This document shows, in pieces, positions 41,311 to 55,800 of a stretch of 64,000 nt of DNA; positions within the stretch are counted from its first letter, which is position 1; every line of letters begins with the position of its first letter. Location: assembly GCA_035041965.1 (NCBI GenBank), contig JAPYMA010000929.1:1-64000 (forward strand), given 5' to 3'. The translations under genes and the position numbers were made by a program. The notes under the pieces are model-generated. The model worked only from the letters and a program-made list of their open reading frames with translations, had not been told where the DNA came from and searched no databases. Source of the stretch: Anisakis pegreffii (lineage: Eukaryota; Nematoda; Chromadorea; Rhabditida; Anisakidae).

Positions 41311-42197
41311 TACTAACAACCAATATGCTGAATTTTTCGCTCAGCACCGTTCAGGGTCATATGACCAGGAAGGCAAAAAAATTTGACAACAAAGATGATA
41401 TCGAATAAACATTATGACCAAATCAATATACTGCATTAGTTTCGATTTACGTTCTACGACATAACCAGAAACTCGTCCGTGTGTATTTTTAGTGCCTTGT
41501 GAAATTGAGCGTAAGTCTGCGCTCAATCACCAGGCTCGCCTTGATCTTCACAGAAACCTGAGCCCGAGATCGAGCCTGATTCTGGCAACAGCTTCTGCAT
41601 GTGTGGCGGCTACTGAAGCAATAACAGCAATGATAAGCAGCAGCAGCAGCAATAAATGAAAGAAATAAAAACAAGTCAGCTAATGTAAGTATAGAGCAGT
41701 AAGAATAAACAATAATGAAACGCATACGAATCAGAAACAAACTCAAATAGAACACCATCTAAAAAATGCAATGTAAATATCGATTTTCATGCTTTACAAA
41801 CGCGTAATAGTACTTGAAATGAGCAGAGACAGTGTATGAAAGTAATCAGAAGAAATGTATGAAAGATGAGAGTGCAGACATCTAGATGGGTAGTGCGACG
41901 GCGTGCGTACGCAGCGAGCGTTTCTGGTTTTGCAATGCTCTCTGTTTGTGTTGCTGCGTAAACTAACGCACATCTCTAGGGCCGGGGGTGTTCTTAATAG
42001 CAGTTGTGTGCGACGTATTTTTGCGTTTTCAATCATTTCTAACCCCCTCGATCGAAATCGTCGTCAATAATCCACTGATTTTTTCGGCCAATTCGCTAGG
42101 CGCCCAAAGCGCCCTCGTTACCCCGTCGCGATTATCACGTCAATTATCTAGCCATTGTGCCAAACCACCGAACTCATGTGTGTTTGCGCCCTAATCT

Positions 42198-45100
42198 ATG
42201 GAGAGGCAAAACTCGTCATCTCATCCGATAATTCCGTCAGGTTTCGCCAACTCAAGCTTTGCATCAACGTTCACAGGTATTTTAATTATAATTTTTTGCT
42301 CACTCAATCAAAACGGTCATTTTCATAATTGTTAGTTTGCCAAAATACTATCACACTTTTGAAAAACAGTTCCGTGACGTGACGTAATATAGTAGCTAGG
42401 ATTATTTATGTAGCCGAGCATGTTCAGTTGGTACTTCATTCTGACGTGAATCAATATTTTTCTTTCAATAGCCGTTTTATTAATTTGGAACAAATATCTT
42501 CATCTCATCTGAATAGCATTCGGTTATTTTATTGCATTTGCATCATTGCACATCAACTTTTTTGGAACGAATTTTGGATGTACTCCATTTTTTTGGAACG
42601 AAGTGCAATAACGTATTAGCCTTTGTAGTGTATGTTGATCACAGAAATAGATTATTTTTATGAAGCTGTTTTCATTATCGTGTAATTTATCACAAGGACT
42701 TCATGTTCAGACAATCTGAATGCAATCGTGAGCGTTAAGATTATAATTGTGAGGTTAATTCATAAGAATTCCACTGGGCATGGTTTATTAATATCAGTCT
42801 GAAAACTTTTTCCTCATACGTCAAGATGATTTAAAATACGGCGTATCAAAAAGATTCTTTGTTCAAGGAATAAAAACCTTTCCTTTCCAATAACGGTGAT
42901 TTTAATATTTGCCTCAAAAAATGAAAAGTGCCCCATTTCACTGGGTTTTAAAAGAAGCGTCGAGGGTTTTGCTGTCTTTATTCTTCATAAGTATATCGAA
43001 CACGTGAATGCACCACCCTAATGCGCGTGTAGAATTTTCTCTCTCATTTATCACTTCTTGAATTCATATTAGACTTTTCTCATTTAACGGTCGCTACACC
43101 GGATGAAAAAATTCTGCATATTGAACATTGATGTAGTAGATTTTGTAAAACATGGTACCTAAATGGTGGAAAACGTACGCGATCTCATTATCAGATTCAC
43201 TTTTACCCCGTGAAGAAATGGATTTTTCGTCATCAGTTTGTAGGGTTATTATCTTATAGTCAATATTACTATATTGCACTTTACTATTATCGCGCATAGA
43301 TTTTTCAGAAATAGTACGATCAATATAGCGTACAAAGGATTAGAAGGAGAATCTAGACTGTCCCTTACAAAATTTGTTTAAACAAACAAGCAGTGATAAC
43401 AAGCAGCACAAACTCCCGAAAGGTATATAAGAACCTTTCAGCAGAGCGTTTCTGAAGCAATTCACACGATACATTTCACTATAAATTATTGTGAAATTAT
43501 TCTCATCAAAATCAACGTCACGTGTTTTTGGTAACACTTAATTCATAGAGTTTTAGGTGAATGATCGCGTTTTGTTTGATTTTGTTAATATAGAATTGGT
43601 TGCTGGTTACTGTATAGAATCAACAAAATGGAGTATGTGTGAAATGCGAAAATCACTAAATAGGTTTGTGCAAATTACAAATGAATTTTGAGGAATAACA
43701 TCACCAGCTGGCAATGTATCAAATCCCTTGCTCATGTCAACGTTGCATCATCTTCAAGGATTGTCCGCCGCAGGCAGTGCAGCAGCGTTACTCCCAAGTA
43801 CTCCACAGTTAACGCTCGGCGGACAGTTCGCTTCTGAGTTCAATAATATCGCCACTATGGGCTGGCCTGCACAAAACGCTAGTGCTGCTTGGTTTGAACA
43901 GGTAACTAATTTCTTTCATTTAATGCCCAACAATCATAAATACATTAGTGAATGTTAAACTCGGACTCAAATTCAGAGTTGAGATTGGAATTTTGTCATG
44001 TTCGTTTTTCGTTTTGTTTTGATTTTTGTTCGCTCATAGGCAAAAGTGGCTGCGATGTTGCCAATGTACGGTGTATTGTCAGCTGGTGGTGTCAAATCCG
44101 GGTATGTCTCGTTCCATTCAATTTCACCTAATTAGTCATGTTGCGTGCGTGTTCGGTAAAAAATGTCAATTTTCAACTTGTGCTTAACTTTTTGAATAGA
44201 ATGGCTATGAGAATGAATTCTTTATTGTTCACATAGCAATAAGTTTCTTTCATGTGAAATCAGATTCATTCTCTAACGAATTAACGATTTCTTAATATAC
44301 ATCAGTTTTTTTCGTAATGAAGATCATTTACAAAACGGTTTTGTTTTTCGCTGTAAACTTCATTATGGTTGCATTTCTGGTTATGTGTGAATAAATTGTG
44401 ATTCAGTGAAATGACGGCACCAGTTGATGCGAATGCTTTAACACCACCAATGCGTTCTACATCAGGCTCATCGCAAAGCGTCAATGCATCCGCTCTCCTA
44501 TCGAACACATGTCCAGTCTCAATTTCTAGTGGTTGGAATTTTTATTGATTTACTCGACTAATAAGGAATATGTTATTACAAATGGTTTGTCTTAAAAATG
44601 TGTTTTTTCTTTCAGGTGTCTTTCCAATAAACTCAGGAGGAAATTTTATGAATAATTTGCAAGAATGTAGCCCAAGAGAACAACAGCAATCAAGTGAGGT
44701 GTCATTAGGAGTATCATCGGCAACACCGCAGCGAATGCAGCAATCGAGCGCACTCTCATTGAAAAAATCCATCTCATCGTCACCAATTGATGCAAATATG
44801 CAGATGTCATCCAGCGGCATCGCCGTGGTGGATATGACTCGTCCGAGTTCGATTCAAAGCCACACTTCGTCTGAGATCATACGACCAGGTTCCTCCTCAG
44901 CAGTCTCATCACATGGTGCACCAAGTTCAGTTGTTTCGATCCATTCCAACATTGGTTCTGTTGAATGCCCAGTGACTAGTGCTATTCATCAACCAGCATC
45001 CGTTTCTGCTCTAAACTCCATAGAGATCACTGGTGTGACCACTGCTAGCGTTCGACCAAATTCACTGCAGAGTGCGAGTTGCGCGTATCAAATTGTTGAT

Positions 45101-48100
45101 TTGCATAACAATCCGTCTCACTCACATCCGGCATCGGTTGAGGTACGTGATGCGGCATAACTGATTCCTTCCATTATTTTTAGCGTTTTTCTTCTAACGA
45201 ATACGTTCTTATCTTAATGTTCAATAATAAGTGGTGATCATCTGAAGCCTACTTTGAACTGAATATCATTACGTGCTCTCAGCGAAAGTGCTCTTTTTTT
45301 TGGTTAAGTGAATTGTTTCATTTGGAAGTATTGTTCCATGCTATATCTGTTCAGTTCCAAAATCATTTCATCATAGAGGTTGCTCTAAAAATCGTTTTAA
45401 AATATTCTAAAAACACTGTGATCATATCATATCATCGTCGTTTCCTATTATCATTTATACGAATTCAGTTGTTCATCAACAAATCGATTCATTATTTGCG
45501 TCAAGCTTAAAGGAAACTTGATATAAATCTACAATATAGTGCGATATGGAAAATTTCTTATTTTCTTAAGATGAGTGATGAGGAAATATTCGAGCATGAG
45601 ACATTCGGATCACCTACTAATTTCAGACTTCCTCTTCGTCAATACCAACTCCAGGCTCTCAAGGAAGTGTAGCTGCGGTACAACAGCAACAGCAAATATC
45701 AGCTTATGACCTAACAGCAGCGAATCAACACATGTCTGCGATGCATGTTGAACCGTCCTCTTCATCATTACTGAGCGCATCAGGCGATGTGGTGAATGCT
45801 CCAACAACATCCACTGACGATTTCACGCTCGCGCACGATCAGCAAACTCCTGTAATTTTGTTCTTTCTTCATATCTATTGTATTTTTCATTTTTTGTATT
45901 AGCTTAATGCATTTTGCTGTGTTTGATGAATGTGCAGGGATCGTCACATGAGAACGCACTGGACGCTGGTAATTTGGAGGATTTGCCGTGGTCGAGTATT
46001 GACTTGGGTGATATAGATCTATTCGGTGTTGCATCAGCAGCCGATAAAGATGTGATGCACTCAGTGCTCGATATGGACCCGTCGATTATGAATCGTCTCT
46101 TCAGTAATGATCCCCCTCAGTCCTCTTTCTCCACCACAGCTGACACCAATACGAAAGCTGCACAAAGAACGCCACCATCGAACTCGTTCGTATTTTCATT
46201 CCCTTATCATCTCGTCAGAGCAAACCAGTTGCAACTCATCATTTCTACACCGTTTACTAATTGCTCACAAATTTCCCACTCCTCAAATCTGGAATTCGTT
46301 TTGCACTTAAATAAATCATGAGTTATTGATCGATTCATATTATTTTTAATATTCTTCATAACTGACATTGTTTCAGTGTTCCACCAGTTGTGCAAATGGT
46401 GACACCAAAAATTCGCGAAAAAATAAAAATGCGTCGTGAAAAAGAATTGGCTGATGCGGACAAAGAGCTCGACCGATTACTATCGCTGGTGGCCAAAAAG
46501 GATGCGAAATCAACACCAAAACCAAAGATTCCACCATCGCTGCCTCTGTTTGATCCGTTATTATTTGTTAAACCGGAAGAAAATTCAAACGATAAGAAAA
46601 TAAGTCTCAGTCCGGTTCAGGTTGGTCTCTCTGAAACTTCTGTGATTGAATGATTCTACTAGCATCATTTATGCTCATATATTGATCATATGCCCAGAAA
46701 GAACGTGTATCATTAGCATAGTTGTCAGTGTACGTTGCTCATATAATTAAGAATTTATGGATTCATCTTTTTATTTAGTCAGCAATTACAACTCATTACG
46801 GGTTTACACCTCTTTTATCACATTCATCCCTCCTTGCTACGTTTTTTCCCGCGCGGCTTGTGATTATAGCACTGGAAATCGTCTGTCTTCATGGACTCCT
46901 AACTTCGATTACTGAGTTGACGAATATAGACATATGGGGCGATTCAAAACAGTTGTAAACAACGATTTTAATTAATGTCGACGATTGGCGAATCAAACAT
47001 CCCGCAAAGAAGTAATAACGAATGCTCGTTGCCATAAATACTTTTTGTAATTTAGCATAGCCGAATAGCAATAACCGTACCAACGAAGTCGGTATACTTA
47101 CCTATTTCGTATTGAATACGTGAAGTGAATAAGTATCTTTTACGTTGAAATGCTGAGTGCTATATAATTTTGCAGTTTACTCCACCAGATTCGCCAACAC
47201 CGTCAACCTCATCAACAAGCATTGTCACGTCTTCTTTTTTCTTTCCCACCTCGCAACCGTCAACATCTTCTGCGTATCGAACCACAACGAATGTTGCTGT
47301 ACAAAGACCTGAGCCATCTCCTTCGGTCACTCCATATGTCTTCATGCCTACGGTTGATAAGAAACCAAAGTGCAATAAAATTCCCATCTATAAACAAAAA
47401 TCGAAAACGTTCGTGTGCACCACTCCCAAATCAGAGGATCCACCTGCAAAAAGTGGTAGTTGTTGATTGTTTGTTTCATTTATTTATTTTTCGAGTCACC
47501 GCTGGAATTTCTTCGGACTGGTTTGAGAGAGTGAGTTGTAATTGTTGATTTGTTTTCAGCAGCCGATGACGCTTATAGTTTCACTGACGACGAAGAGGAG
47601 GGAGCGTTACCGTCCGGTGCAACCATGTCAGAATCGCAGTTGAAAGAGCAGAGGTTAGAAGCTGAAGTGGCACAGAAGTTGGCAAGGATTAACAGCGTTC
47701 ATCCGGAGCTCAAACATAAAATTGCTTGTCTTGAAGCTCAGAGCCAACAGGTTGTCCATTTTGAAGTTCGCAAGATGTTATCGCATTAAAAGCTCGTGAA
47801 AGTGATCGTTTAACACAAACTATACAAGCACACAAATTAATACAAATACAATTTTGAGGATCTATGGAGGCACGTTGTACCGAAGAAACGACACACGGCT
47901 GCAGTTGCCGAAAGACCGTGTGTTCCGTCTACTCCCTTATTACCACCCGCTTCTGCGTCCGATCAGCGTGCGGATACTGCTGGCACTTCAGGTTTACATG
48001 GTTCATTTGTCTTTGCTTCTATTCGATTAACACAAATCGTTTACCCAAACAATTTCTTTTTAGTCTTAGTGTCGCAACATATATAATGATCATTCACGTT

Positions 48101-51100
48101 GCGGTTATTTTTCGAATCTAGTCATAATCAAAAATAATTTTTATTTTTGCCCTACCCATAGAAATGTTTGAATATTGAATTAATATTTGTCTGAAAGCAC
48201 CGATTTGAGTAATTCAATTCATTGCAGCTCAAAAAGCTCCCGAAGTGTTGACGTTAGCCGAATCCTTACAGCGCCGGAAGCAGTATCGTTCATCGTACGG
48301 ATTTTTGAAAACAAAATGTCTTGATGACAAAAACACTGCAAAAAATGAATGTAGCGAACAGCCATCTGTAATTAGCATTAAAGTGGAACCTCAAGAGGAA
48401 TATAAACCAGACAACGGGTTCGTGAACTTTTATTTCTTATTTTTGCATTGTTTCTTAGAATGTTTCTCTAGTGTAAGTAATGTATACCATTAGAGTATGT
48501 TCTGGCCTTTTCAAAAATATATACGTTAAGGTTTACCCTCGCCTACTTTATTGTATAAAAAATACAATCTTGTATTGCAGTCCCTGGAATATCATCCCGC
48601 ATTTTTGGAGGTGCGAGACCTCCCGGTTGAGAAACCGTGATCTAGATGGTGGTAGTTTTTTTTTTTAAAGTTACGTTTGACCACAATGCGCTCATATTTA
48701 TACAGAAGTGAAATTTATTCAATGAAGCATTTGATTAATATGTGATTAATGAATTTGCAGTCTGTTGCCACAATATCGACCATTACCAAAACTGTTGATT
48801 CGTCTCCCAAAACGATCGCTTCAAGAGTCTCCGTCTCGTTCCGAGAAATCGAAAAAGAAAAAGAAAAGGAAGCGTAAAGATCGTGATCGGGAATGGGAGG
48901 GATCTGAGAAGAAGAGGAAGAAGAAAAAGCATAAACATAAACATCACAAACGTGAACACGAGTTCGTTTCTATTTGCAGTCTTTTCACTAGAACTGATCT
49001 TTGCAATAACATCACTGTTTGATAGTTCAGTTGTTCATACGTTATATATTCGGTTAATATATTCTGATATCATTCAGTTGCTGCAAAATAATTTCTGCTC
49101 GGTGTTCATCGACACTTTTTTAGATATGAGGCGCGTGTTATTACGGTTGACGATGAGCAATGGCGCAATGCGGAGCCGATCAATCGACCAGCTGAGATGG
49201 CTATATTCAGCAAGAAACGTCGATTGATGATGCAGTGGAATGATGATGAAGAGCATTATGTTGAACCAGGTTCATCGGCATTTGAATATTGAAATCTGTA
49301 TTGCTTTTTGTTTTATGTTCAAACTCATAGGCACATTTTCAGTTTACGAATTTTTAAAGAGATACATAATAACTGTGCTCAGACTTTCCTGAGAACTTTT
49401 CATTTCTGTCTTCTTCAGAATATTTTTACGAATCATCACCCAACGTTCGAAAATTAAGCTCTTTTAACTCAAATTCAAATTAATATTTTCAAGTGCATTC
49501 AATGGATAGCTGCAATTGTTGTTTGCACCTCAAGTCGCAATTCTGATAAACTTTAGGGAATCAAATTCTTGCTATTGAATCATGCGGAAACAAACCGAAG
49601 TGGTTGAAAATAAAGTTGTTCTTTGGTCATTCAAGCGATTTGATTTTAGTTGTTAGTGATTTGATTCAATTTTTTGAAGGTTCACGACAAGACGATACTT
49701 GTCGGCGATATTCAAGTACGCTTCTTAATGAATGTGAACGTAGGGGTTCATTGAATGATAGTACTGAATGGAGTCTACCTACCAAATTCAGTCAGGCTAA
49801 CGGACACTTAACGGTATCGTTTTTCTTTCTATTGGAAAGATTCGAAACATTGTTGATTGTGTTTATTTCTGAATTGTTTTGTAATTGTGTGTTGCGACGT
49901 CGAAACGTTGCTGTATCCACGACATGTGATCTTCGGTTGCATGCGCTAGTTTGCCACCTACTCATCTTCTCTTCCATACAAGCAAATATTTTTTACATTT
50001 GCACGTCACTGCTTTTAACATATAATTGTTCGAAGTGATCGCAGAGCGATATTTAGTGTAATTTCATTGATCCACTTTAGGCGAGTCAGTGTATAAGTTG
50101 TGCTATTTTTATTGTAGAAAGGCACATTCGTGGTATGCAAAGCAGATATTCTCAAAGAAGAATGTCCTTTATGGCGAGTCGACAATCAGAATCTGCTGCA
50201 AAAGTATCCACCCATTAAAATGGACAACAAAATTGCTTACAAAAATAGTTCGACGGTAAAAATAGAATTGTTCGTGTATTTTAATGAATTCAAGTTATTC
50301 ACGAAACGAAAAATTTACACCGATTTTCATCGAATTTTTTCAGTCTTTCGCATATTTGATCATCGTTGATTCTGATCTCGTGTCTCAAAAATATTTCAAC
50401 GATTTGGTCGTTTCGTCTGAAAATTCATGCTGAAGAAAATGAAGGAACGAAATTCTCACCTCATAATGAATTAGCCCTCTCCTCTTTTCTTTGTCTTTGT
50501 TTTGAAAATTTTTCATTTATTTGTGTAAAATTATAATCGTAAAGCGTTACAGTATTCTGGTTGGTGTGATCAAATCGCCGATGGCTATTTGGTTGTGGAA
50601 GTTCGTTTTTTAAAGCATACTCGATCGGAATCTATTGTTGAACCACATCTACCACTCTTCGATATGTTCCCAGCAGTCAGCTCAGAAGTTGATGAAAAGA
50701 CCTCACAATGTTAGTCTTTTGTTTAAAGCCCAGTCACTGTTCTATTAGTAAACATACTACCAGTTGTATATCGTATCTCATTATTCTTTTCCTCTGTTAA
50801 CCTTTTTGCTTACTCCAATTTGACACTGCTTAAATTTTCCAAGCCATTTTCTGAAACATCGCTTTCTTTGATGAAGAATTGTATTATAGAAACGATGCAT
50901 TTGTCAGTAATCTGCAGATGAATAATCGGTAAATTTCATGAGATTTGCATCACGGTGCCAGAAGATGATTGGTTGATTAGATTAACTGATTGATTAGGTA
51001 AAACTTTTAAAAAACGATGATCAATTAGGTTTGCTTTTGAATGTGAAGGTGAATATGTCAGCTGGTAGTTATCACATTGATGTTGTTTCATTGATGAGAT

Positions 51101-52801
51101 ACGCTAGTTTGATTGTGACTGTATTGGTTATCATCAACAGGAAGAGTATTATGAATTGACTGATAATGCAGGTAGTGATGTAGAAAACGGCATCGCCACA
51201 TCGAGTAGCAATAGCGGAGTGGAAGTGTCATTGAAAGATCCTATTCGTGATCAAATGAGCACGTATGTAAGGGCAATGCTCAATCACGGACTCAGTCTTT
51301 CCTTCTTACAATCCGTAAAACAGGGCAATGGTTAGTTTTTTTCTCGGTATTGTTTAATGTTTAGATCGTTTCCACTTTTTGCTATAATTCTCGAAACAAA
51401 TTTCACAAACATTTAGCAGTAGCCAGAATTATAGATTCTCTTGAAGGTTTTCATTTAGGATTGTGCTTATTATCAGTACTGCTGGATTAGGATTACGAAT
51501 GAGGGAAGTTATGGTAAAGGATCGAAAACATTACCTCAGATGTGAAATGTTAACGGATTTTTTTGTAGATTGGAACTATCTGCGTGCTTTGAACGATATT
51601 GATAGGTTGAATCAAGATCGAAAAGAGAAAGTATTGTCACGAGTGAAATGGGTCGAAAGATACATTGATATGTTGCATTTCTATTCGAGTTGTGTTGCGT
51701 GTGATGCTGAAGGAGGCGGTCTTAATTGTCAGGTTGTTAATCATTTATTTTATCGTTTCATTGTGAGAAGTTAACGGATCAGGTGAATTTCAGGCATGTG
51801 GCAAACGACCAGTTGAACGTGTTGTACAGTTATTTTCGAATGAAGGTTACGATTACGATACATTGGAGTCAGAAGAAATGCGCTATACGGGATCTGGTTC
51901 GCCGATGCCAGCAATGGTCAGTTCGTTTCCTTGCTTCGATCTTCTGAAAGCGTAGCCTTCCTCCAAAAAATTTTAAAATATCTACGCACCTCTCATGATA
52001 GTAGTTTATTTAAAAATAAAAGTAAACGTGACCGAAAGAATTTTTCATAATTGATTTTTGATAACATAAAAATGATCAATGGAAAAAACCACTACAGAAA
52101 AGTATTAATTGCATAAACTCACAATGAAATTTCATCGATGCATGAAATTTCGTTGATTTTGATGTGCTTCAATTCAATGACTATCGCTGACTTTTTTGAA
52201 GCGAGCCACTTTTTGCGGATAGCAATCCGTATTTCCGCCTTTGCACCCAAGCAATTTCTGGATTTTGCCTTGCTGTAAAAACATGATGTGCACGAATTGC
52301 AGAGTTTCTTTCTGATCCTGTCATTTATTGAAGAATCAGTATTAGTTGATTACTGTGATTATTTAAGGAATATTTGGTATGTTCATTGTGTGCAAAGTTG
52401 TCATTAACTTACCACAAATTGCATCATATGCGTTATTTATTGCTGAAAAAATGCGAAGACCAGGTGATTGATTCATTTTGTTGTGCCTTATTTATTGCAC
52501 TATCCCCAGTGAATTTTTGTCAGACTCTAAGTGCCGATTATTTTATTCACGCTGATGATCTTAAGGATCAAGGTTCTCTTCCTAGTTCGAGCATGAAGCA
52601 TTTCATTGTTGATAAAGGTAACCAAACAGTCATTTGAAAAATATTTGATCGTAGAATTTCTAATGAAGAAATGTCGATTGTATTTGCCAACTTGTTTGTA
52701 ATTAGATCTCATGATCACTAATAATAAATCAGTTCATTTTGTTCCTAGATGGAAGCAGTAAGTTTCGAGAATCCGAACATTTCTTCAGATGCAGTTGTTG
52801 A
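42198..52801 (+). CDS. Large Ser/Pro-rich nuclear protein with DUF4211-like C-terminus (QSER1/PRR12-like)
   Basis: Exons: 42198-42276, 43708-43901, 44040-44101, 44407-44531, 44616-45142, 45627-45851, 45938-46185, 46377-46620, 47176-47455, 47560-47750, 47859-47991, 48228-48417, 48761-48961, 49124-49269, 49680-49813, 50118-50255, 50553-50687 (end uncertain), 51141-51330, 51569-51732, 51794-51916, 52368-52463, 52524-52617, 52749-52801. The product is about 1,323 aa. The N-terminal half is low-complexity Ser/Gln/Thr, then come EDLPWSSIDLGDIDLF and a TPPDSPTPSTSS segment, an acidic helix, and a Lys/His-rich stretch (KKRKKKKHKHKHHKRE) fitting a nuclear signal. LWRVDNQNLLQKYPPI precedes it in function-rich sequence near 50.2 kb. 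The C-terminus holds WNYLRALNDIDRLNQDRKEK, NCQACGKRP and VCSLCAKLSLTYHKLHH, a Cys-pair pattern like DUF4211 of QSER1/PRR12. The assignment is from memory of the family and moderate. One junction (50687/51141) is unproven. Confidence 0.78.
48580..48655. mobile_element. hAT-like terminus inside an intron
   Basis: Read on the minus strand it gives GGTTTCTCAACCGGGAGGTC followed by TCGCACCTCC, the form of hAT/Charlie-type ends (CAGTGGTTCTCAACC...). It sits between exons 48417 and 48761 and is GC-rich against its surroundings. Only one end is apparent. Confidence 0.45.
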
Positions 52802-55800
52802 GAATTGTATGAGGAACACAAAGTGGTTGCATGCGGTGAGTTTCTTATATGCAGTTGATCTAAATTACAAGTTATCATGAATATCAGTTCAAGCAGCAGG
52901 AATATTCATAGCATGTTTCATACGCTCTCAACGTCTTCACTGTTTGAAAAGATTATTTTGAATCTGATAGATAAGAAAGCGTTATTAGGATTAAGGTGTT
53001 TACTTGCAATATATCTTTTTAATTGTTTTCGGTTCGATGTATTGAGTTGACTATTTTTTATTATTATAGTTCGCAACTGCAATGGTAATGAGTGCTTTCA
53101 GACTATTAACGAATACGCTGATCTATGGAGAAAAATTGAGTTGAACGACTGCTGACGTTGATTCGGTCAGTGTATTTGGGACGTGGGTTCAGTGGGTGAT
53201 TTTAATGGAAGTAGAAGTAGTATTTGCAAGCAACGGACATAATCGACTCTGCTGTGCTGTCATCAGCCGTCATTCTCTTTTTCTGTTTACGTCGTCAACT
53301 GAGACTGATGCCATTCATTCTTTGCTTTCCTCACGGATCGGGTGCTTTTACAGTTTCGAGAATTATATTTAGGCTGAAACGTTTGTGTATTTTGTATTGC
53401 AGTTTTAGAACGTGGTCATCGTATTCAGATGAATAGTTGATGGTTGTTGAACTGTGATATTTCAGTTTGTAGATTATCATCCGTTTGCTTTTGCTGCGAT
53501 CGTCAATAGGCACGTTCAGAAATATCCATACAATAATAGCTCATTCTTTTTGAATATCACATTGATATGTATGCTGAGTTTCCTGGACTTCATGACCGCG
53601 CTTGACGTTATACGTAATATGTGTTTTGCTACTATCGAAATAATCGTATAATGTTCTCATTCTCAGCGACATAATTTCTCCCATTGTAAGTATTATGAAC
53701 CGACATTGTACTTGGAAACTGAATTCCAATTCTTAATGAATGATGCATATCGGGATAGATTTTGCATCGTTCGCTTTTGTGTCGTACTGAAACCAGTTCG
53801 CCATAATCAATTCACTCACTATTTTTGATTTAACACTGAGTGGTGAACAAGTGGTAATTTTTATGCTTAGCGAAGTATTTAAATGATTCAATTTTATGAC
53901 GTTGAATTGATTAATTTTGGCAGACACATGTATAACCATGGGATTGTTGTCTCCATGTTAGCTTTGAGGATTGGTTCGCGTGAATAATTTGACCAATTGG
54001 TTATTCTGTTAGTCGTTCCCATTTTTTTCTGATATCAGCCACCCTCCTTCATTGATGGATCTTCCATTCGCCAATGACATCTTTCCAATGCTTTCAAAGC
54101 TCTCCGATTGGTCTGATACTCACTCGGGAAACGTTCTGAGAGCTGATGTTTTTACGATACGTATAGAAATGTTCGATTGTTTATCATAGGAAATGAAATT
54201 ATTTCATTGTACTTATGCTCAATAGTTTTTGTCAAAGTGAGTTGATTTCCTTTTTATTTTATTCTTGATCACTTCAGTTCAGTCTTTTCTGTTTTAGCTG
54301 AATTCGTAAGCAGCTACCGGTCCACTGATCATACTACGCGATATGTTGTAATAACAGTTCCCTAATTGCCACTTTGCATGCTTGGTCAGATGAATGCATA
54401 CTGTAATCGCCTGATTGAGTACAGCTCCACTCTGTGAGTCAATCGTTTGTCTATCCATCAGTCTACACAATTTGTAATTGTACGTTTTATCGTTTGTTGT
54501 TGTCGTTTTATTGAATTATTCGTAAATGTAATCTGTTAAATATATTTCGTATTGTATGCTTTTTATTGTTCATGTGACTGCCACATATCATTGCGTTCAT
54601 CAATGCTATTTTTATTCCTTTGAGCATTCTTGTTTATGCGAATTTTTTTAATCATTCATTAGCAGTTGTTGGTCAACCAACCTACGATACTCTCCGTCAA
54701 CGATGAGTGGGTGCCCCGATGCAAACCGGCTAGTTGTTCATATCTTTTTTATTTATTGGCTATTACTCTGATTAGTTTGAATAATAATTACGAGAGTCAT
54801 TATTGTATCACGTTGTGTCTTTGTGTTGCTTCTGAGAAAAATTATTCACGCCTAGGTCGCGTGATTTTCAGTCTAAAAAGGTTTCGCAGTTGAACAAAGT
54901 GGTGATGGGGTAGAGGCGGGATGTTGCAATTGTATTCGAAAATAGTGGTTGTGAATGAGGTTACAATATGAACTTTCATTGTTGCACTAAACTGATTTGG
55001 TGCACAATGCACTCATTTGAATCGTATGCAAAAGGCATTGTTTTGTGTTCGAGTTTGTGTTTGTGATGCGTATGATTTGTTGTATGGAGGTAGCATGGAT
55101 TTTAAAAAGTTGCATTCAACAATTGAAGTATGATCGAGTTAAAGATGTTCAGAAGTTTTGATTGTACCTATTGTTTGATTCGTAATCGTTTTGTTGATGA
55201 TGTGACAAGTGATCTCATCGATGCTGTAAATTAATAAGAGTTTAACATAAAATTTCATAAACCGATTTGTTCCTTGCAAGCATCTTATGAGTTCCACAAG
55301 AATCAGCTAATTTCCTGCAAAAATATTGCTGTCGATAAAAATGTGTCACAGAATTCGCTATTTTCACGATGCTTCAGAAGTTGAAAAAGATTCTCGTAAC
55401 TGTTTTAGTCTATGGGATATCATCAGTGGTTATCTCGTTTTTAAAGCTTTTTGGCATCTGAGAAGCAACCTGGAAAATGATTTCTCTATTTTAAGCTCGC
55501 TTGATGATGAGACCAGTAATCGCGGAGAAGAACAAAAATTTTGGTGCTTTGGAGTTGATTACTCTGGTTTGAAGCCAGTTTCCATTTGACCATCACGAAT
55601 TTACCACACTATTGAAAAATTACGAAGAACTTGAGAAAAAAAAAGTTCAAATTACTCAGTTGCATGAATGTTTTTAAAAAACGGATAGTTAAAAGACTGA
55701 TTATTTATTGGATTGATATTTGGCGACGATAAAATATGCAAAGTATTCATGGCAAGTAATTAAATGTTCGGTTGGCCTGTTCGCCTAGCCAGCGGGGTGG

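Larger units (their letters stand above)
38057..42197. other. Intergenic, MITEs and promoter-side sequence
   Basis: No gene is supported. It contains MITE copies B and C, a short CAG run near 41640-41652 and, from about 41880, a GC- and CpG-richer stretch leading to the start codon at 42198. That stretch probably includes promoter and 5' UTR of the next gene. Confidence 0.45.

Noticed and set aside
41489..41758. Cys-rich minus frame near the CAG run
   Set aside because: It is produced by CAG/CTG and AT-rich sequence upstream of the 42198 start, with no splice context.
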